Part shown: positions 1 through 8,606 of the stretch, one piece after another
Numbering within the stretch: position 1 is the first letter of the stretch
How the letters are laid out: the number at the start of each line of letters is the position of its first letter
Origin: Acidobacteriota bacterium
GTDB taxonomy: Bacteria; Acidobacteriota; Terriglobia; Acidiferrales; UBA7541
DNA length: 64,000 nt
NCBI GenBank assembly: GCA_003225295.1
Contig: QHYZ01000061.1
Location: forward strand, 1 to 64,000
Reading direction: 5' to 3'
Notes under the pieces: model-generated
Database searches by the model: none
What the model was told of the DNA's origin: nothing
What the model saw: only the letters and a program-made list of their open reading frames with translations
Position numbers and translations under genes: made by a program

Positions 1-189
1 CCTGGGTTGGCTCATACCCGCCTATGTATTCAGCGGGCTGTAGCGAGAGTTCATCTCGCCGGGTTTCCCCATTCGGAAATCCTCGGATCAAAGCCTGCTT
101 GCGGCTCCCCGAGGCTTATCGCAGCTTGCCACGTCCTTCTTCGCCTTCTGGCGCCAAGGCATCCACCGTACGCCCTTAGTAGCTTAATC
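1..189 (-). rRNA. rrl: 23S rRNA, 5' end (partial)
   Basis: The reverse complement reads as the universally conserved 23S 5' end: a GATTAAGCTACTAAGGGCG start, then CGGTGGATGCCTTGGC and the following domain I helices up to the CCGAATGGGGAAACCC segment. The mature 5' end is placed at about 189 by alignment with the usual GGTTAAG start. Only about 190 nt lie in the window; the rest runs off the left edge. No 16S or spacer tRNA gene is found upstream within the window. Confidence 0.97.
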
Positions 190-560
190 ATAAAACTTAC
201 TCAAGCCGTCTGGAGCTGTTTCTAATGGCCGGACTTTCGTCCGGTCGCTATCGAACATCTTCGACGTTTTGACTTTCGTAGCTCCATACATCCTTACAAC
301 CGAACTTCCCCCAACCCGGGCATGGGTCAAGAGAGAAGGCTGCGCGACACGATTAAAAGTCACGCAGATATCGGCTGCAGGCTTTCGTTTCTACGATCCT
401 CAAACGATTGAATAAGCCGCCTTTTCTTCCACAGTTTTGCTCGACTCGAGCAAACTTGTAAGTAATCCACACCATGGCACCCCGCCCGACCGTAATCGGG
501 TCACAGGGTTATCGGCGTGGACTTGCCAGCCTTTCTGTTGTCAAAGAACTTTTATTCCGA
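190..560 (-). promoter_or_regulatory. 23S rRNA leader with processing-type hairpins
   Basis: This stretch lies directly upstream of the 23S gene and is unlikely to code. On the transcribed strand it can form a CCGGAC-GAAA-GTCCGG tetraloop hairpin (229-244) and a nearly perfect palindrome, TTTGCTCGA/TCGAGCAAA with one central base (436-454), plus the boxA at 537-551. Such stems are typical of pre-rRNA leaders and could serve RNase III processing. No tRNA-Ile or tRNA-Ala gene is present. I could not find a convincing promoter; by position it must lie between about 560 and 790. Confidence 0.6.
537..551 (-). promoter_or_regulatory. boxA-like rRNA antitermination site
   Basis: The minus strand reads AAGTTCTTTGACAAC, which matches the boxA class of rRNA antitermination sequences (core TTCTTTGA). 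It sits about 350 nt upstream of the 23S 5' end. In known rRNA operons boxA recruits the Nus factors. Its presence so close to a 23S gene, with no 16S between, suggests this 23S is transcribed as its own unit. Confidence 0.6.
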
Positions 561-674
561 GTCCATCGGAATGTCCCTAGCAGCCACATGGCGGCTGCCG
601 CAAATGATGGCATGGGGACTTTGTCTGGTGGGACTTATCCGGCCGCGTTGCGCGGCCTCGCCTGCCAGCTCTGC

Positions 675-782
675 TTACCTCAGCTTTCGCTGAGTTTTTG
701 CTTTGGTGTTTAAGAGCTTTGCGACTTGCTTCGGAAATTCCTCGCGGAACTTCTCAAAAACCAGCCACTCGCCAGTAATCAC
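675..782 (-). CDS. possible 35-residue small ORF upstream of 23S
   Basis: A GTG-started reading frame of 35 codons follows the ncRNA terminator directly. The peptide begins VITGEWLVFEKFREEF and ends in a basic tail (KAKTQRKLR); the middle looks amphipathic and protein-like rather than random. There is no clear Shine-Dalgarno sequence and no ATG. The 3' end overlaps a CTCAGC-GAAA-GCTGAG hairpin. It could equally be untranslated rRNA leader. I do not recognise a family. Confidence 0.2.
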   Translation of the reverse strand: MITGEWLVFEKFREEFPKQVAKLLNTKAKTQRKLR

Positions 783-790
783 TGTTGCAA

Positions 791-820
791 AATAAAAAAC
801 CCGGCGTCGAGCGCCGGGTA
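791..820 (-). terminator. intrinsic terminator of the upstream ncRNA
   Basis: On the minus strand ACCCGGCG-CTCGA-CGCCGGGT forms an 8-bp GC-rich stem followed by TTTTTTATTTT, a textbook Rho-independent terminator. It is preceded by a second hairpin, GCCACCT/AGGTGGC (822-841). It separates the 23S leader from whatever is transcribed upstream. Confidence 0.85.
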
Positions 821-1000
821 CAGCCACCTCGATTTAGGTGGCTCCACGCGAAGCTCGACTTCTTTCTAGCCTGTGCTCGTAAGAAACCTCACTATAGGAT
901 CTACTACTTGCCTTCGCTTGATCTTACGCTGGGAAGACTTCCTTCGACCCGACTGTGATGCCCCTCATCACTCCCGGCGATTCAGCGAACCCCCGGGCCA
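795..1000 (-). ncRNA. putative free-standing structured ncRNA, about 205 nt
   Basis: A strong promoter at 1007-1034 predicts a start near 1000 and the terminator at 791-820 predicts the end, giving an RNA of about 205 nt. No plausible ORF fills it. Predicted local structures include CCCGG/CCGGG near the 5' end, GTGATG-AGGGG-CATCAC, a CGTAAGA/TCTTACG stem that closes a purine-rich internal region of about 40 nt, and the two 3' hairpins. Size and position would fit 6S RNA, but I could not build the single long hairpin with central bubble that defines 6S, and it lacks tmRNA, RNase P and SRP signatures. Function unknown. Confidence 0.5.
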
Positions 1001-1006
1001 TCTGTA

Positions 1007-1034
1007 ACTATACCAGCTTTTCTAATCCCGTCAA
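1007..1034 (-). promoter_or_regulatory. sigma70-type promoter of the ncRNA
   Basis: The minus strand carries TTGACG (1029-1034), a 16-bp spacer and TATAGT (1007-1012), close to the consensus at both elements. The predicted start near 1000 leads into the structured region ending at the 791-820 terminator. Confidence 0.65.
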
Positions 1035-1367
1035 GTCCCGGTAACAATAATTTTTGCCTATTTTCCTCAGCCCTGTGGACCCTGTGCAAAAGCCGCCGGC
1101 AGAGGCACTCTAGCACCCTTTTCTCTCGAGCTTTAGACTTACGACAACCGGCCACCTCCTGACCCTTACGCTCTCTGCGCCTTTCATGGGTGTTTTCCAC
1201 TACGCCGCGGCCCGTGCCAGCTCCTGAAGACCCTTGTGCTTGAGGTCAGCAGCGGTTCGCAATTTCCCATGGCCAAGACACCTCTAGAAATGCAGGCGCG
1301 AGGAGACGGTCTTTCGGATTTTTTCAATTCGAGCGAGCAAGGCAAATGGCAGGTTGCGGACGCCCCC
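1035..1367. other. intergenic, no gene recognised
   Basis: Roughly 330 nt between the ncRNA promoter and the amidohydrolase stop codon. Both strands were read for tRNA arms, terminators and conserved small genes, and nothing convincing was seen. The short ORFs here lack ribosome binding sites. Confidence 0.5.
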
Positions 1368-2549
1368 TTAGTCTGGAAACGCCTTGGCGTCAATTCCCGG
1401 TACCAGTCTTATGGCATTTTTGTAATACACCTTTTTCAAGACTTCATCCGGCACTTCGAAACCGTATATCCGCCAGAATGCATGGCGCTTGCGATAATAT
1501 TCAAAATATTCGTCGCGTGTCTCCAGCGCGCGGAAATACCATTTGTATTCGTTCACTTCGTAGATGTCCTTGCCCATCAGCACGCGATCCTGATACTTGA
1601 CCAGGAAGTCGTGTGCCGAATACGGCTGCCGGCCCAGTTCCGCAAGCACCGCGGCAATGTCCACGTACACATTGGGATTGGCATCAAACAGTTTTCCGAG
1701 CCGCTCCAGGTCATTCCCGTGAAACCCCAAATGCGCGGCGATGAAATTTGTCTGGGGGTGCTTGGCAAACAGGTGATTGCGCTCCGTCATTAGCGTTTCG
1801 AACGGTGGATATTTCGCGGGCGGCCGCGCGCGTCCCGGAAATTCCTGCAACTCCTGCCAGCGCTCGTTGTGATAGTCCCACGGATCGAAAAATGCCGAAG
1901 GCTCAGCCACATGAATCAGCACAGGAATCTTCAGCTCCGCGCACTTCTCAAATACGGCATCAAACTCCGGATCGTCCACGTGCACGCGTTCTCCGCTCGA
2001 GTATTTCAGGTCCATGCCGAAATTCTTAAAGATTTTCAGCCCTTGCGCGCCGTTCTTGACGTCCTCCTGTAGCCGCGCCGCGACACGCTTCCCAAATCCC
2101 GGTGTGTTCAAATCGTCGTAACTCATGTTTGCGAATACCACAAACCGGTCGGGATAGCGGCCCTTCATCACCGCCACCGTCTTCTTTAGTTCTTCTCCCG
2201 TTCCTCCGCTCAGGTTTACCATGACGCGCAGATTGATGGTGTCCATCTCTTTGACGAGCCGGTCCACTTCCTCCCCCGTGGGATTCCAGTGATGGCTGTG
2301 AATATCAATGAACGGAAATTTCGCCCGCTCGATCTTGTGTTCCTTGGTGACCAGTGTGGACTTCGGCTGGTACTCGTCAATCGTGGGCATCTGTTGGTTT
2401 TGCCGGGCCTGGTCTTGCCGGGTCATCACGGCGCGCGGCCAAACGATGAGCGCAGCAAGTATGGCCACGAGAATGACAAAGAAAAAGGTGATGGTTCGCC
2501 GGGAATTCATAGTGCCCCTTGGATTCTTGGACGTTCGGCCCATTTTCAC
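1368..2549 (-). CDS. membrane-anchored amidohydrolase (amidohydrolase_2 type)
   Basis: This 393-residue protein is a metal-dependent TIM-barrel hydrolase. After one N-terminal hydrophobic segment (about residues 19-37) comes IDIHSHHW, giving the HxH metal pair at H84/H86; further likely ligands are H213 (LIHVAEP), H273 (AAHLGFH) and D328 (MGKDI). The fold and motif order match the amidohydrolase_2 family of decarboxylases and lactonases. The N-terminal segment suggests anchoring with the catalytic domain outside the cytoplasm. Met14 (codon at 2510) is an alternative start that keeps the whole membrane segment. The substrate cannot be read from sequence. It appears monocistronic. Confidence 0.85.
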   Translation of the reverse strand: MKMGRTSKNPRGTMNSRRTITFFFVILVAILAALIVWPRAVMTRQDQARQNQQMPTIDEYQPKSTLVTKEHKIERAKFPFIDIHSHHWNPTGEEVDRLVKEMDTINLRVMVNLSGGTGEELKKTVAVMKGRYPDRFVVFANMSYDDLNTPGFGKRVAARLQEDVKNGAQGLKIFKNFGMDLKYSSGERVHVDDPEFDAVFEKCAELKIPVLIHVAEPSAFFDPWDYHNERWQELQEFPGRARPPAKYPPFETLMTERNHLFAKHPQTNFIAAHLGFHGNDLERLGKLFDANPNVYVDIAAVLAELGRQPYSAHDFLVKYQDRVLMGKDIYEVNEYKWYFRALETRDEYFEYYRKRHAFWRIYGFEVPDEVLKKVYYKNAIRLVPGIDAKAFPD

Positions 2550-3029
2550 ACAGGAAGGCGAAGCAGCGCTCCGGAATCCTCTCGAGAGAATCAGCGGCGC
2601 TACCGCATTGTTCCGTTCCTCCGGAATGGCGGTAAGGTCCTGGTGTCCGGCTCCGCCGAGTGGTGGGGAAGATAGATCGTAGGGGAGTGGCCAGGCGGCG
2701 CGCCGGGTAGCGTACCGCCTAGAGCGTCATCTACCGATGCCCGCAACATTATTTCGAGGGCCCGCAGCGCGCCTCCGGCGGCTGGCTGGAGATGGACGGA
2801 ATTCGAATGACGGGAAGGGAGGAGCGCCGGGCAAACAGCACTGGCAGGGAGGGAGCACAACTCTCCCAAGAGTGCCCCCACCCGTCAACAACCAGTCAAA
2901 GGGAACAAACAGCCGCACGGCACAATGTCAAGTGGATGCGGCCCCTTGTTCCGATTGGGCTTGGTCTCGGCAGGTAGTGTCGACACCCGCCAAATCGTTT
3001 CACGCCGGGCCCCGGTTTTTGTCTCGTTT
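2550..3029. other. intergenic, no gene recognised
   Basis: About 480 nt between the stop of the secreted HEFGH protein and the start of the amidohydrolase, both on the minus strand. Overlapping short frames exist on both strands but none has a credible start, codon pattern or recognisable domain. No clear terminator was seen. Confidence 0.45.
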
Positions 3030-3941
3030 TTAGTCGCTTGGCCTCAGCGCGCTGCTCCAGAGCGCGCCCCGTTTGGCTTTGGATTCGATTTCCGCTCGGC
3101 AGAACCGCAGAACTTCGTTGGTATTCTCTACGGACTTTCCTTCGACGTTATTCCCATCTGCGGGGAGGAGATCGAGCACATGCCCGAACTCATGAAGGAG
3201 GACCAGAACTTGAGCTTTCCTGGTATCGCCAGGGTAAGGCCCCACGTTTGTCGGGCGCGGACCACGATGGCTCACAACCACGCCTTCTTTCCAGACTTGA
3301 ACCACCACCGACATGGGATAAAAAAACGCTCCGTTGGTGTTGATGGTGATGGTAGCGTACCGTCCGTCGCCCTGGAAAACTTTGGCGACATACGGATTCC
3401 GGAAAATGGTCGCGTTGTCGACGGGGTCCGTCGATTCCTGGACAAATTCTTCCCCGTGGCGGTCTACCTCAAAACTGAGCGTTCGAAACGTGTCAGCTGG
3501 ATGGGAATCTTTTTCCCGGAACCACGCCGAACAAGCGTTTTCGGTTTGTAGGATTTCGAGAACCCTATCGCGCGCCCGCAGAATCTTTTGCCCGGTTTTC
3601 CCCATGGTCGTCAATTCCTCCTGCACCAGGTCTCTGGGCGTGGGACACCCGATTTCGGTCAAGCTCGCGAGATGGCACGGATTCACCGATGGCCCACGCA
3701 CCGGCGGGGTATCGCAGGGTGAGCGGACATCGCCCGTAGCCGGGGTAGCCGCGTAGGAAGCGGGGACGGCACTCCCCGAGTCTCCTGTGCAAGGCGCCCG
3801 GCCAAGGGGCCGGTTAGCGAGCGGCAGAGGATCAGCAGCGTGCCGGATGAATTTGACGGCTTGCGGGAACGCTACCGTTGCGGACAGGCACGACATCAAA
3901 AAAAGAGCGACGGCCGGAATGCTCCTCGAGGCGGAGTACAT
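3030..3941 (-). CDS. secreted HEFGH metalloprotease-like protein
   Basis: The frame extends to 4013, but Met at 3941 begins an obvious signal peptide (MYSASRSIPAVALFLMSC, then SATVAFPQA), so that start is chosen, giving 303 residues. Near residue 250 the sequence LLHEFGHVLDLL contains the HExxH zinc-binding motif of gluzincin and metzincin-type peptidases. No clear third ligand family pattern follows; a nearby Glu-rich helix could supply one. The rest matches no family I recognise. Four or more cysteines suggest disulfides in an exported protein. Protease activity is an inference from HExxH alone. Confidence 0.7.
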   Translation of the reverse strand: MYSASRSIPAVALFLMSCLSATVAFPQAVKFIRHAADPLPLANRPLGRAPCTGDSGSAVPASYAATPATGDVRSPCDTPPVRGPSVNPCHLASLTEIGCPTPRDLVQEELTTMGKTGQKILRARDRVLEILQTENACSAWFREKDSHPADTFRTLSFEVDRHGEEFVQESTDPVDNATIFRNPYVAKVFQGDGRYATITINTNGAFFYPMSVVVQVWKEGVVVSHRGPRPTNVGPYPGDTRKAQVLVLLHEFGHVLDLLPADGNNVEGKSVENTNEVLRFCRAEIESKAKRGALWSSALRPSD

Positions 3942-4375
3942 CTTTCTCTCCCGCCCGAACCTGTAACTCACCACAGACCGTCCTCGGCGGCTCGCTTCCT
4001 GATGGGCCGTCAACCGGAAGCTGCCGGAAGGAACGGTGGAACCTCGATCCGGGACTACTGTGAAAGACGAATCTTGGGGAGCAAACCCACCTCAAACGTT
4101 TCTGAAATGCTTCTGGAGCGCGACGCCAAGTTCTGAATTGTGGTGTGGCGAGCGGTCACCCGCGTGAAAGTTCGGATGTAACATCGCTAAATTTAGACCG
4201 CCGGGAGGTCCCCGCGGATGCTCCAAGGGATTCCTGTTGGCCTACTGCTGAGGCAGGCAAGGCGAGCGCGTTGGCCCGTCGATGGCCGTACTACCGCTCC
4301 ATACTTGTTGTGAGGCGGAATCGCTCAACCAGTTGGCGTGAAAGAAGGCGGGAGTCTCCGGCACAACCAGAACGA
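3942..4375. other. intergenic, no gene recognised
   Basis: About 430 nt between the transporter stop and the signal-peptide start of the HEFGH protein. The extended reading frames here are antisense or upstream extensions without ribosome binding sites. No tRNA or terminator hairpin was identified. Confidence 0.45.
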
Positions 4376-6274
4376 TTAAATGATTGGCTTCATTTTGGCG
4401 GCCTGTCCGGAGATGTAGTATGGCGCGCTGACGGTGAAAATGCGCTGGTTGCCGCGGACCAGGAGCGTCCATTCCAGGAGGCGTGCACGCTGATTGTGCA
4501 GGAAATACTCGTACCAGCGATCTTCGACCAGTTCGGGAATGACCACAACAATATGACGATCGGGGTGCTTTTCCGAGAGCTCGAGAATGTATTGAACCAA
4601 GGGAACAATAATGAAGCGGTAGGGAGACGGCAGCGTGGTGAGCGTAGGCGGCACGGTCCCGGCGGCTCGAAACGGCTGTTCGACGTAGCGCTCCCATTCC
4701 TCGTGCAAAAGCCGGGAATGCTCGCCGGGCTCCACGTGAATGGCGATGATTTCTGGCGACAGCCGTGAGGCAAATTCTATGGCTTGCTTGCAGATGGAAT
4801 TCCAGTGGTCCACGGGCACGACGGCGATTGGCGGCGCGTTGTGGCTGGCGGGGACCACCGGAACAATCGAAGTTGTAGCCACGCTGATCAGGTGATAGTG
4901 GCGCCGCACCAGGCGAAAGAAAAGGATCAAAACAGGGATGAAGATGACGGTAATCCAGGCGCCTTCGGCAAATTTCGCGACAAGCACGACGATGACCGTG
5001 ACGCCGGTAACCATTCCTCCGAGGCCATTCACGAGCGCGCTTTTCCGCCAGTGCGGGCCGCGTTTTTTTTCCCAGTGCACGACCATGCCGAATTGCGAGA
5101 GCGTAAAGGCCAAGAAGGCGCCGACGGCGTAGAGCGGGATCAACTTGTCCGTGACGCCACCGAAAAGAACCAGCAGGAGGCAGGTCAGGGCCGCGAGAAC
5201 AACGATGCCGTAGGTGTACACCAGACGGCGGCCGCGATAGACAAAAGCATGCGGCAAGTAATCGTTCTGCGCGATGGCGCGACAGAGACGCGGGAAATCG
5301 GCGAACGCGGTGTTCGCGGAAAGAGAAAGAACGAAGAGGATGGAGACGATAGTGAGGTAATAAAAGACCCCTTTGCCGAAAACCGCGGCGATCAGCATGG
5401 AGAGAAGGCTCTGGTAGCCGGGCCTGCCCGGGGCGTTCGCCGCGATGCCGTAGACGGTGACGAGATAGGAAATCCCCGCCAGCAAAAGGCCCAGGAGAAA
5501 AATGATCACCGTCAGGGTGCGCTGGGCATTCTTCACGGCAGGCTCGCGAAAGGCCTTCACGCCATTGCTGACGGCCTCGACGCCGGTCAGCGCGGTGCAG
5601 CCACTGGCGAAAACTTTCAGCAAGAGCCACCCGGTGACCGCCTCGGTCATGGGCGGCGGAGGAGGCGGCGGGGTCACCGCGAGCGGATGACCACCGCTGA
5701 GGGCCACGCGCACCATCCCGCCGGCGATGGTGATCAGCAGCGTGCCGACGAAGAGATAAGTCGGCACCATGAAGGCTACCCCCGCGTCGCGGACGCCGCG
5801 CAGATTCAGAATGGTGATCACCGTAAGAATCCCGACGCACAGAGCCACGGTGTGCGGCTGGAGCGAGGGAACGGCGGAGACCAGCGCGCCGACGCCAGCG
5901 GAAATGCCCACTGCTGCCGTGAGAATGTAGTCCGTCAGTAAAGCCGCGGCGGCGAGTAGGCCGGGAAAGGCCCCCAGATTGAAACGCGCCACGGTATAGG
6001 AGCCGCCACCGCCTGGATAGGCAGCGATCGTCTGGCGATAAGAAAAGTACACGATCACGAGCAGCGTGATGATGGCCGCGCTGATGGGAACGATGTACTG
6101 CACGCCCAGGAGGCCGAGTGGAATCAACAAGCTGAGGGCGGCTTCCGGACCATAGGCGGCGGAACTGAGTGCGTCCAGGCCAAAGATGGGGATGCCTTCC
6201 TGGATGCCGATCTGTTCGGCGCGCTCGTCGCTGGTCTTGAGAGGCTTGCCGACGATGAGGTCGAAGATGTTCAT
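4376..6274 (-). CDS. KimA-like APC-superfamily potassium transporter
   Basis: This 632-residue protein has about 12 membrane segments followed by a cytoplasmic C-terminal region of roughly 170 residues. The N-terminal FGLDALSSAAYGPEAAL (about 32-47) and AAYPGGGGSYTVAR (about 84-97) match the KimA/YdaO branch of the APC superfamily, proton-coupled high-affinity K+ importers. The C-terminal part, starting near VPASHNAPPIAVVPVDHW, looks like the USP-like domain that regulates KimA. In Firmicutes these genes are often under a ydaO c-di-AMP riboswitch; I saw none in the 260 nt upstream. Low-affinity amino acid transport is the alternative. Confidence 0.82.
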   Translation of the reverse strand: MNIFDLIVGKPLKTSDERAEQIGIQEGIPIFGLDALSSAAYGPEAALSLLIPLGLLGVQYIVPISAAIITLLVIVYFSYRQTIAAYPGGGGSYTVARFNLGAFPGLLAAAALLTDYILTAAVGISAGVGALVSAVPSLQPHTVALCVGILTVITILNLRGVRDAGVAFMVPTYLFVGTLLITIAGGMVRVALSGGHPLAVTPPPPPPPMTEAVTGWLLLKVFASGCTALTGVEAVSNGVKAFREPAVKNAQRTLTVIIFLLGLLLAGISYLVTVYGIAANAPGRPGYQSLLSMLIAAVFGKGVFYYLTIVSILFVLSLSANTAFADFPRLCRAIAQNDYLPHAFVYRGRRLVYTYGIVVLAALTCLLLVLFGGVTDKLIPLYAVGAFLAFTLSQFGMVVHWEKKRGPHWRKSALVNGLGGMVTGVTVIVVLVAKFAEGAWITVIFIPVLILFFRLVRRHYHLISVATTSIVPVVPASHNAPPIAVVPVDHWNSICKQAIEFASRLSPEIIAIHVEPGEHSRLLHEEWERYVEQPFRAAGTVPPTLTTLPSPYRFIIVPLVQYILELSEKHPDRHIVVVIPELVEDRWYEYFLHNQRARLLEWTLLVRGNQRIFTVSAPYYISGQAAKMKPII

Positions 6275-6470
6275 TCTTGATGCGCTGCCAAGAAGTGCCC
6301 TCTTCGGAAACGTCCATTTGCAACGAGAAGGGTGCTAAAGTCAACCATCGGAAACGAAGAGTGCTTCGGAAAAGAACATCTGCTCTTCATTAGCATGCCT
6401 AACTTGTTGGCCAGAACCTAATCTAGCGAAGAGGCATACTCCGGAAGGGCCGTCGCGGGGCCGTCGCGCC

Positions 6471-6499
6471 TTGACAGTGGGGCGGACTCATCCTAGGCT
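6471..6499 (+). promoter_or_regulatory. putative sigma70 promoter of the CocE-type hydrolase
   Basis: TTGACA (6471-6476), a 17-bp spacer and TAGGCT (6494-6499). The -35 is perfect and the -10 weak. The predicted start lies about 40 nt before the coding start. Confidence 0.5.
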
Positions 6500-6549
6500 C
6501 CAGCACTCGTAGCGAACCGCTCGGAGTAGATCAGGAAGGAGGCATGTTC

Positions 6550-8346
6550 ATGCAAGAGAATCGGCAAGAAAGCTTGAAGCTGTTTTTTGCCGCTTTCGCG
6601 CTGACTTTGGGGCTGCTGGGGCCATCCGTGATGGCCGCGGAAAACTACCAAGTGACGGTGGAGCACAACGTGACCGCGAAGATGCGCGATGGGGTGACGC
6701 TGCGCGCCGATATTTACCGGCCGAAGGCGGATGGAAAATACCCCGTCCTGCTGGTGCGCACGCCATACGACAAGCAGGGGGTCAGCGGCTTTGGCCATCG
6801 GGGGGCGGCGCGGGGATATGTGGTGGTCGCACAGGACGTGCGCGGGCGGTTTGAGTCGGAAGGCGAATGGTACACCTTCCGGCATGAGTCGCAGGACGGA
6901 TATGACACCGTGGAATGGGCGGCGGGACTTCCCTATTCCAATGGGAAGGTGGGGATGTTTGGCGGATCGTACGTGGGGGCCACGCAGTTCCTGGCGGCGA
7001 TCGCGAAACCGCCGCACCTGGTAGGAATTTGTCCGAACGTGACGGCCTCGAATTATCATGACGGCTGGACGTATCAGGGCGGGGCGTTCGAGCAGTGGTT
7101 CAACGAATCGTGGACGACGGGACTGGCGGAAAACACCATGCGGCGGCGCGTTGAAAAAAACGCCGATGCCCTGAGCGGGATCAAAGTGCTGCCGCTGGTC
7201 TCCTACCCAGTGCTTGAATCGCCGTCCGCGGAAGGGCTGGCGCCGTATTTCAAGGATTGGCTGGCACATCCGAATTTTGATGAATACTGGAAGCAGATTT
7301 CCATCGAGGAGCACTACCCGCAGATCCAGGTGCCGGTTTACGGCATGGGCGCGTGGTACGACATTTTTCTGGGTGGCACGCTGAAAAATTATGTGCGGCT
7401 GAAGGCGGAGGCGGGCACGGAAGCGGCGCGGCACGGGCAGCGGCTGCTGGTGTACATCGGGGGCCACGCGGGAGGATCGGAAGACAGGAAAATCGGCGCG
7501 CTCGATTTCGGAGAGCATGCCCCCTTCGACCTCGACGAGTTGACGCTGCGGTGGTACGACTGGTTGCTGAAAGGAGAGGCCAACGGGGTCGAGAAAGAAA
7601 AGCCGGTGAAGATTTTCGTGATGGGCAAAAACGAGTGGCGCGAAGAAGACGACTGGCCGCTGACGCGCGCGAAAAATACGAAGTATTACCTGCACTCGGC
7701 GGGTGCGGCGAACGGAATCGCCCCGAGCGGTCCGGGGCGGGCGGGCGGCGGTTCGCTGAGCCCCGTGGCTCCGGCCGAGGAGAAGGCCGACCAGTACGTT
7801 TACGATCCGAACGACGCGACGCCGACGATTGGCGGGCCGCTGTGCTGCGGGGCGTTGCCGACGGGGATTGGACCGCAAGACCAGCGGACCGCGGAGACGC
7901 GCGACGACGTGCTGGTGTACACCACGCCGGCGTTTGCGAAGGACACGGAAGTGACCGGACCGGTGTCGCTGGATCTATACGTGAGCAGCTCGGCGGTGGA
8001 TACGGACTTCACCGGGATGCTCGTGGACGTTTGGCCGAACGGGTTTGCACAGAACTTGACGAGCGGAATCCTGCGGCTGCGTTACCGGAATTCGCAGGAG
8101 AAACCGGAACTGGCGAATCCGGGAGAGACGTATCACCTTCTGGTGGATTTGTGGGCCACGAGCAATGTGTTTCTCGCCGGGCACAAGCTCCGGCTGGAAG
8201 TTTCCAGCAGCAATTTTCCGCGGTTCGACCGCAACTTGAACACCGGCGAAGCGCAGGCGCGCGCGACGCGGATGGTCAAAGCGACGAATGTGATTTATCA
8301 CGATCAGGCGCATCCATCGGCACTGCTCTTGCCGATCGTACCGTAG
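6550..8346 (+). CDS. exported CocE/NonD family alpha/beta-hydrolase
   Basis: The protein starts with a signal peptide (about 25 residues, ending near VMAA) and continues with the S15/CocE fold: MRDGVTLRADIYRPK, PVLLVRTPYDKQG, and the nucleophile elbow GGSYVG at about residues 138-143. The C-terminal jelly-roll domain typical of this family (TGPVSLDLYVSSSAVDTDF) is present. It should hydrolyse esters or act as an acyl-peptide/dipeptidyl hydrolase outside the cytoplasm. Two in-frame ATGs occur at 6544 and 6550; the GGAGG at 6538-6542 is 7 nt from the second, so that start is preferred. Substrate unknown. Confidence 0.9.
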   Translation: MQENRQESLKLFFAAFALTLGLLGPSVMAAENYQVTVEHNVTAKMRDGVTLRADIYRPKADGKYPVLLVRTPYDKQGVSGFGHRGAARGYVVVAQDVRGRFESEGEWYTFRHESQDGYDTVEWAAGLPYSNGKVGMFGGSYVGATQFLAAIAKPPHLVGICPNVTASNYHDGWTYQGGAFEQWFNESWTTGLAENTMRRRVEKNADALSGIKVLPLVSYPVLESPSAEGLAPYFKDWLAHPNFDEYWKQISIEEHYPQIQVPVYGMGAWYDIFLGGTLKNYVRLKAEAGTEAARHGQRLLVYIGGHAGGSEDRKIGALDFGEHAPFDLDELTLRWYDWLLKGEANGVEKEKPVKIFVMGKNEWREEDDWPLTRAKNTKYYLHSAGAANGIAPSGPGRAGGGSLSPVAPAEEKADQYVYDPNDATPTIGGPLCCGALPTGIGPQDQRTAETRDDVLVYTTPAFAKDTEVTGPVSLDLYVSSSAVDTDFTGMLVDVWPNGFAQNLTSGILRLRYRNSQEKPELANPGETYHLLVDLWATSNVFLAGHKLRLEVSSSNFPRFDRNLNTGEAQARATRMVKATNVIYHDQAHPSALLLPIVP

Positions 8347-8390
8347 CCAGGAAGCGACGCTCGTGACCGGCTCTACACCCGGTCTTGAGA

Positions 8391-8420
8391 TTGACAGCAG
8401 AGGGGCGGCGGCCCTATGGT
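8391..8420 (+). promoter_or_regulatory. promoter with overlapping dyad before sugar-binding lipoprotein
   Basis: TTGACA (8391-8396), 18-bp spacer, TATGGT (8415-8420). A short dyad CTATG-GTTTCG-CATAG overlaps the -10 element and could bind a repressor; the dyad function is a guess. Confidence 0.5.
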
Positions 8421-8606
8421 TTCGCATAGTGATAACGTTGAAATTCGATCCATGTGGATCAGCAGTAAGCGAAAACGAAGAAGCCGTGGAAGTGGGGGTG
8501 ACCTCGCCCTTTCGTCGAGATTTTCCCAACCAGGTAGATGGCCGAATTTTCCCAAGGCGCGAGCAAACGCCCCGTAGGCGAGACTGAGTGCGAAAGGAGC
8601 ATTCCC

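Noticed and set aside
190-790. Spacer tRNA-Ile or tRNA-Ala genes upstream of 23S
   Set aside because: No T-loop or acceptor-stem pairings typical of tRNAs could be found on the minus strand.
795-1000. Naming the ncRNA as 6S RNA
   Set aside because: Size fits, but I could not form a long interrupted hairpin with a central bubble; only local hairpins are visible.
4242-6344. A 700-codon alternative frame over the KimA-like gene
   Set aside because: It is Arg/His/Pro rich with no domain, as expected of a shadow frame in GC-rich DNA; the 4376-6274 frame has clear APC features.
6275-6470. A c-di-AMP (ydaO) riboswitch before the KimA-like gene
   Set aside because: No terminator-like switch and no recognisable ydaO core sequences were found in the upstream 260 nt.
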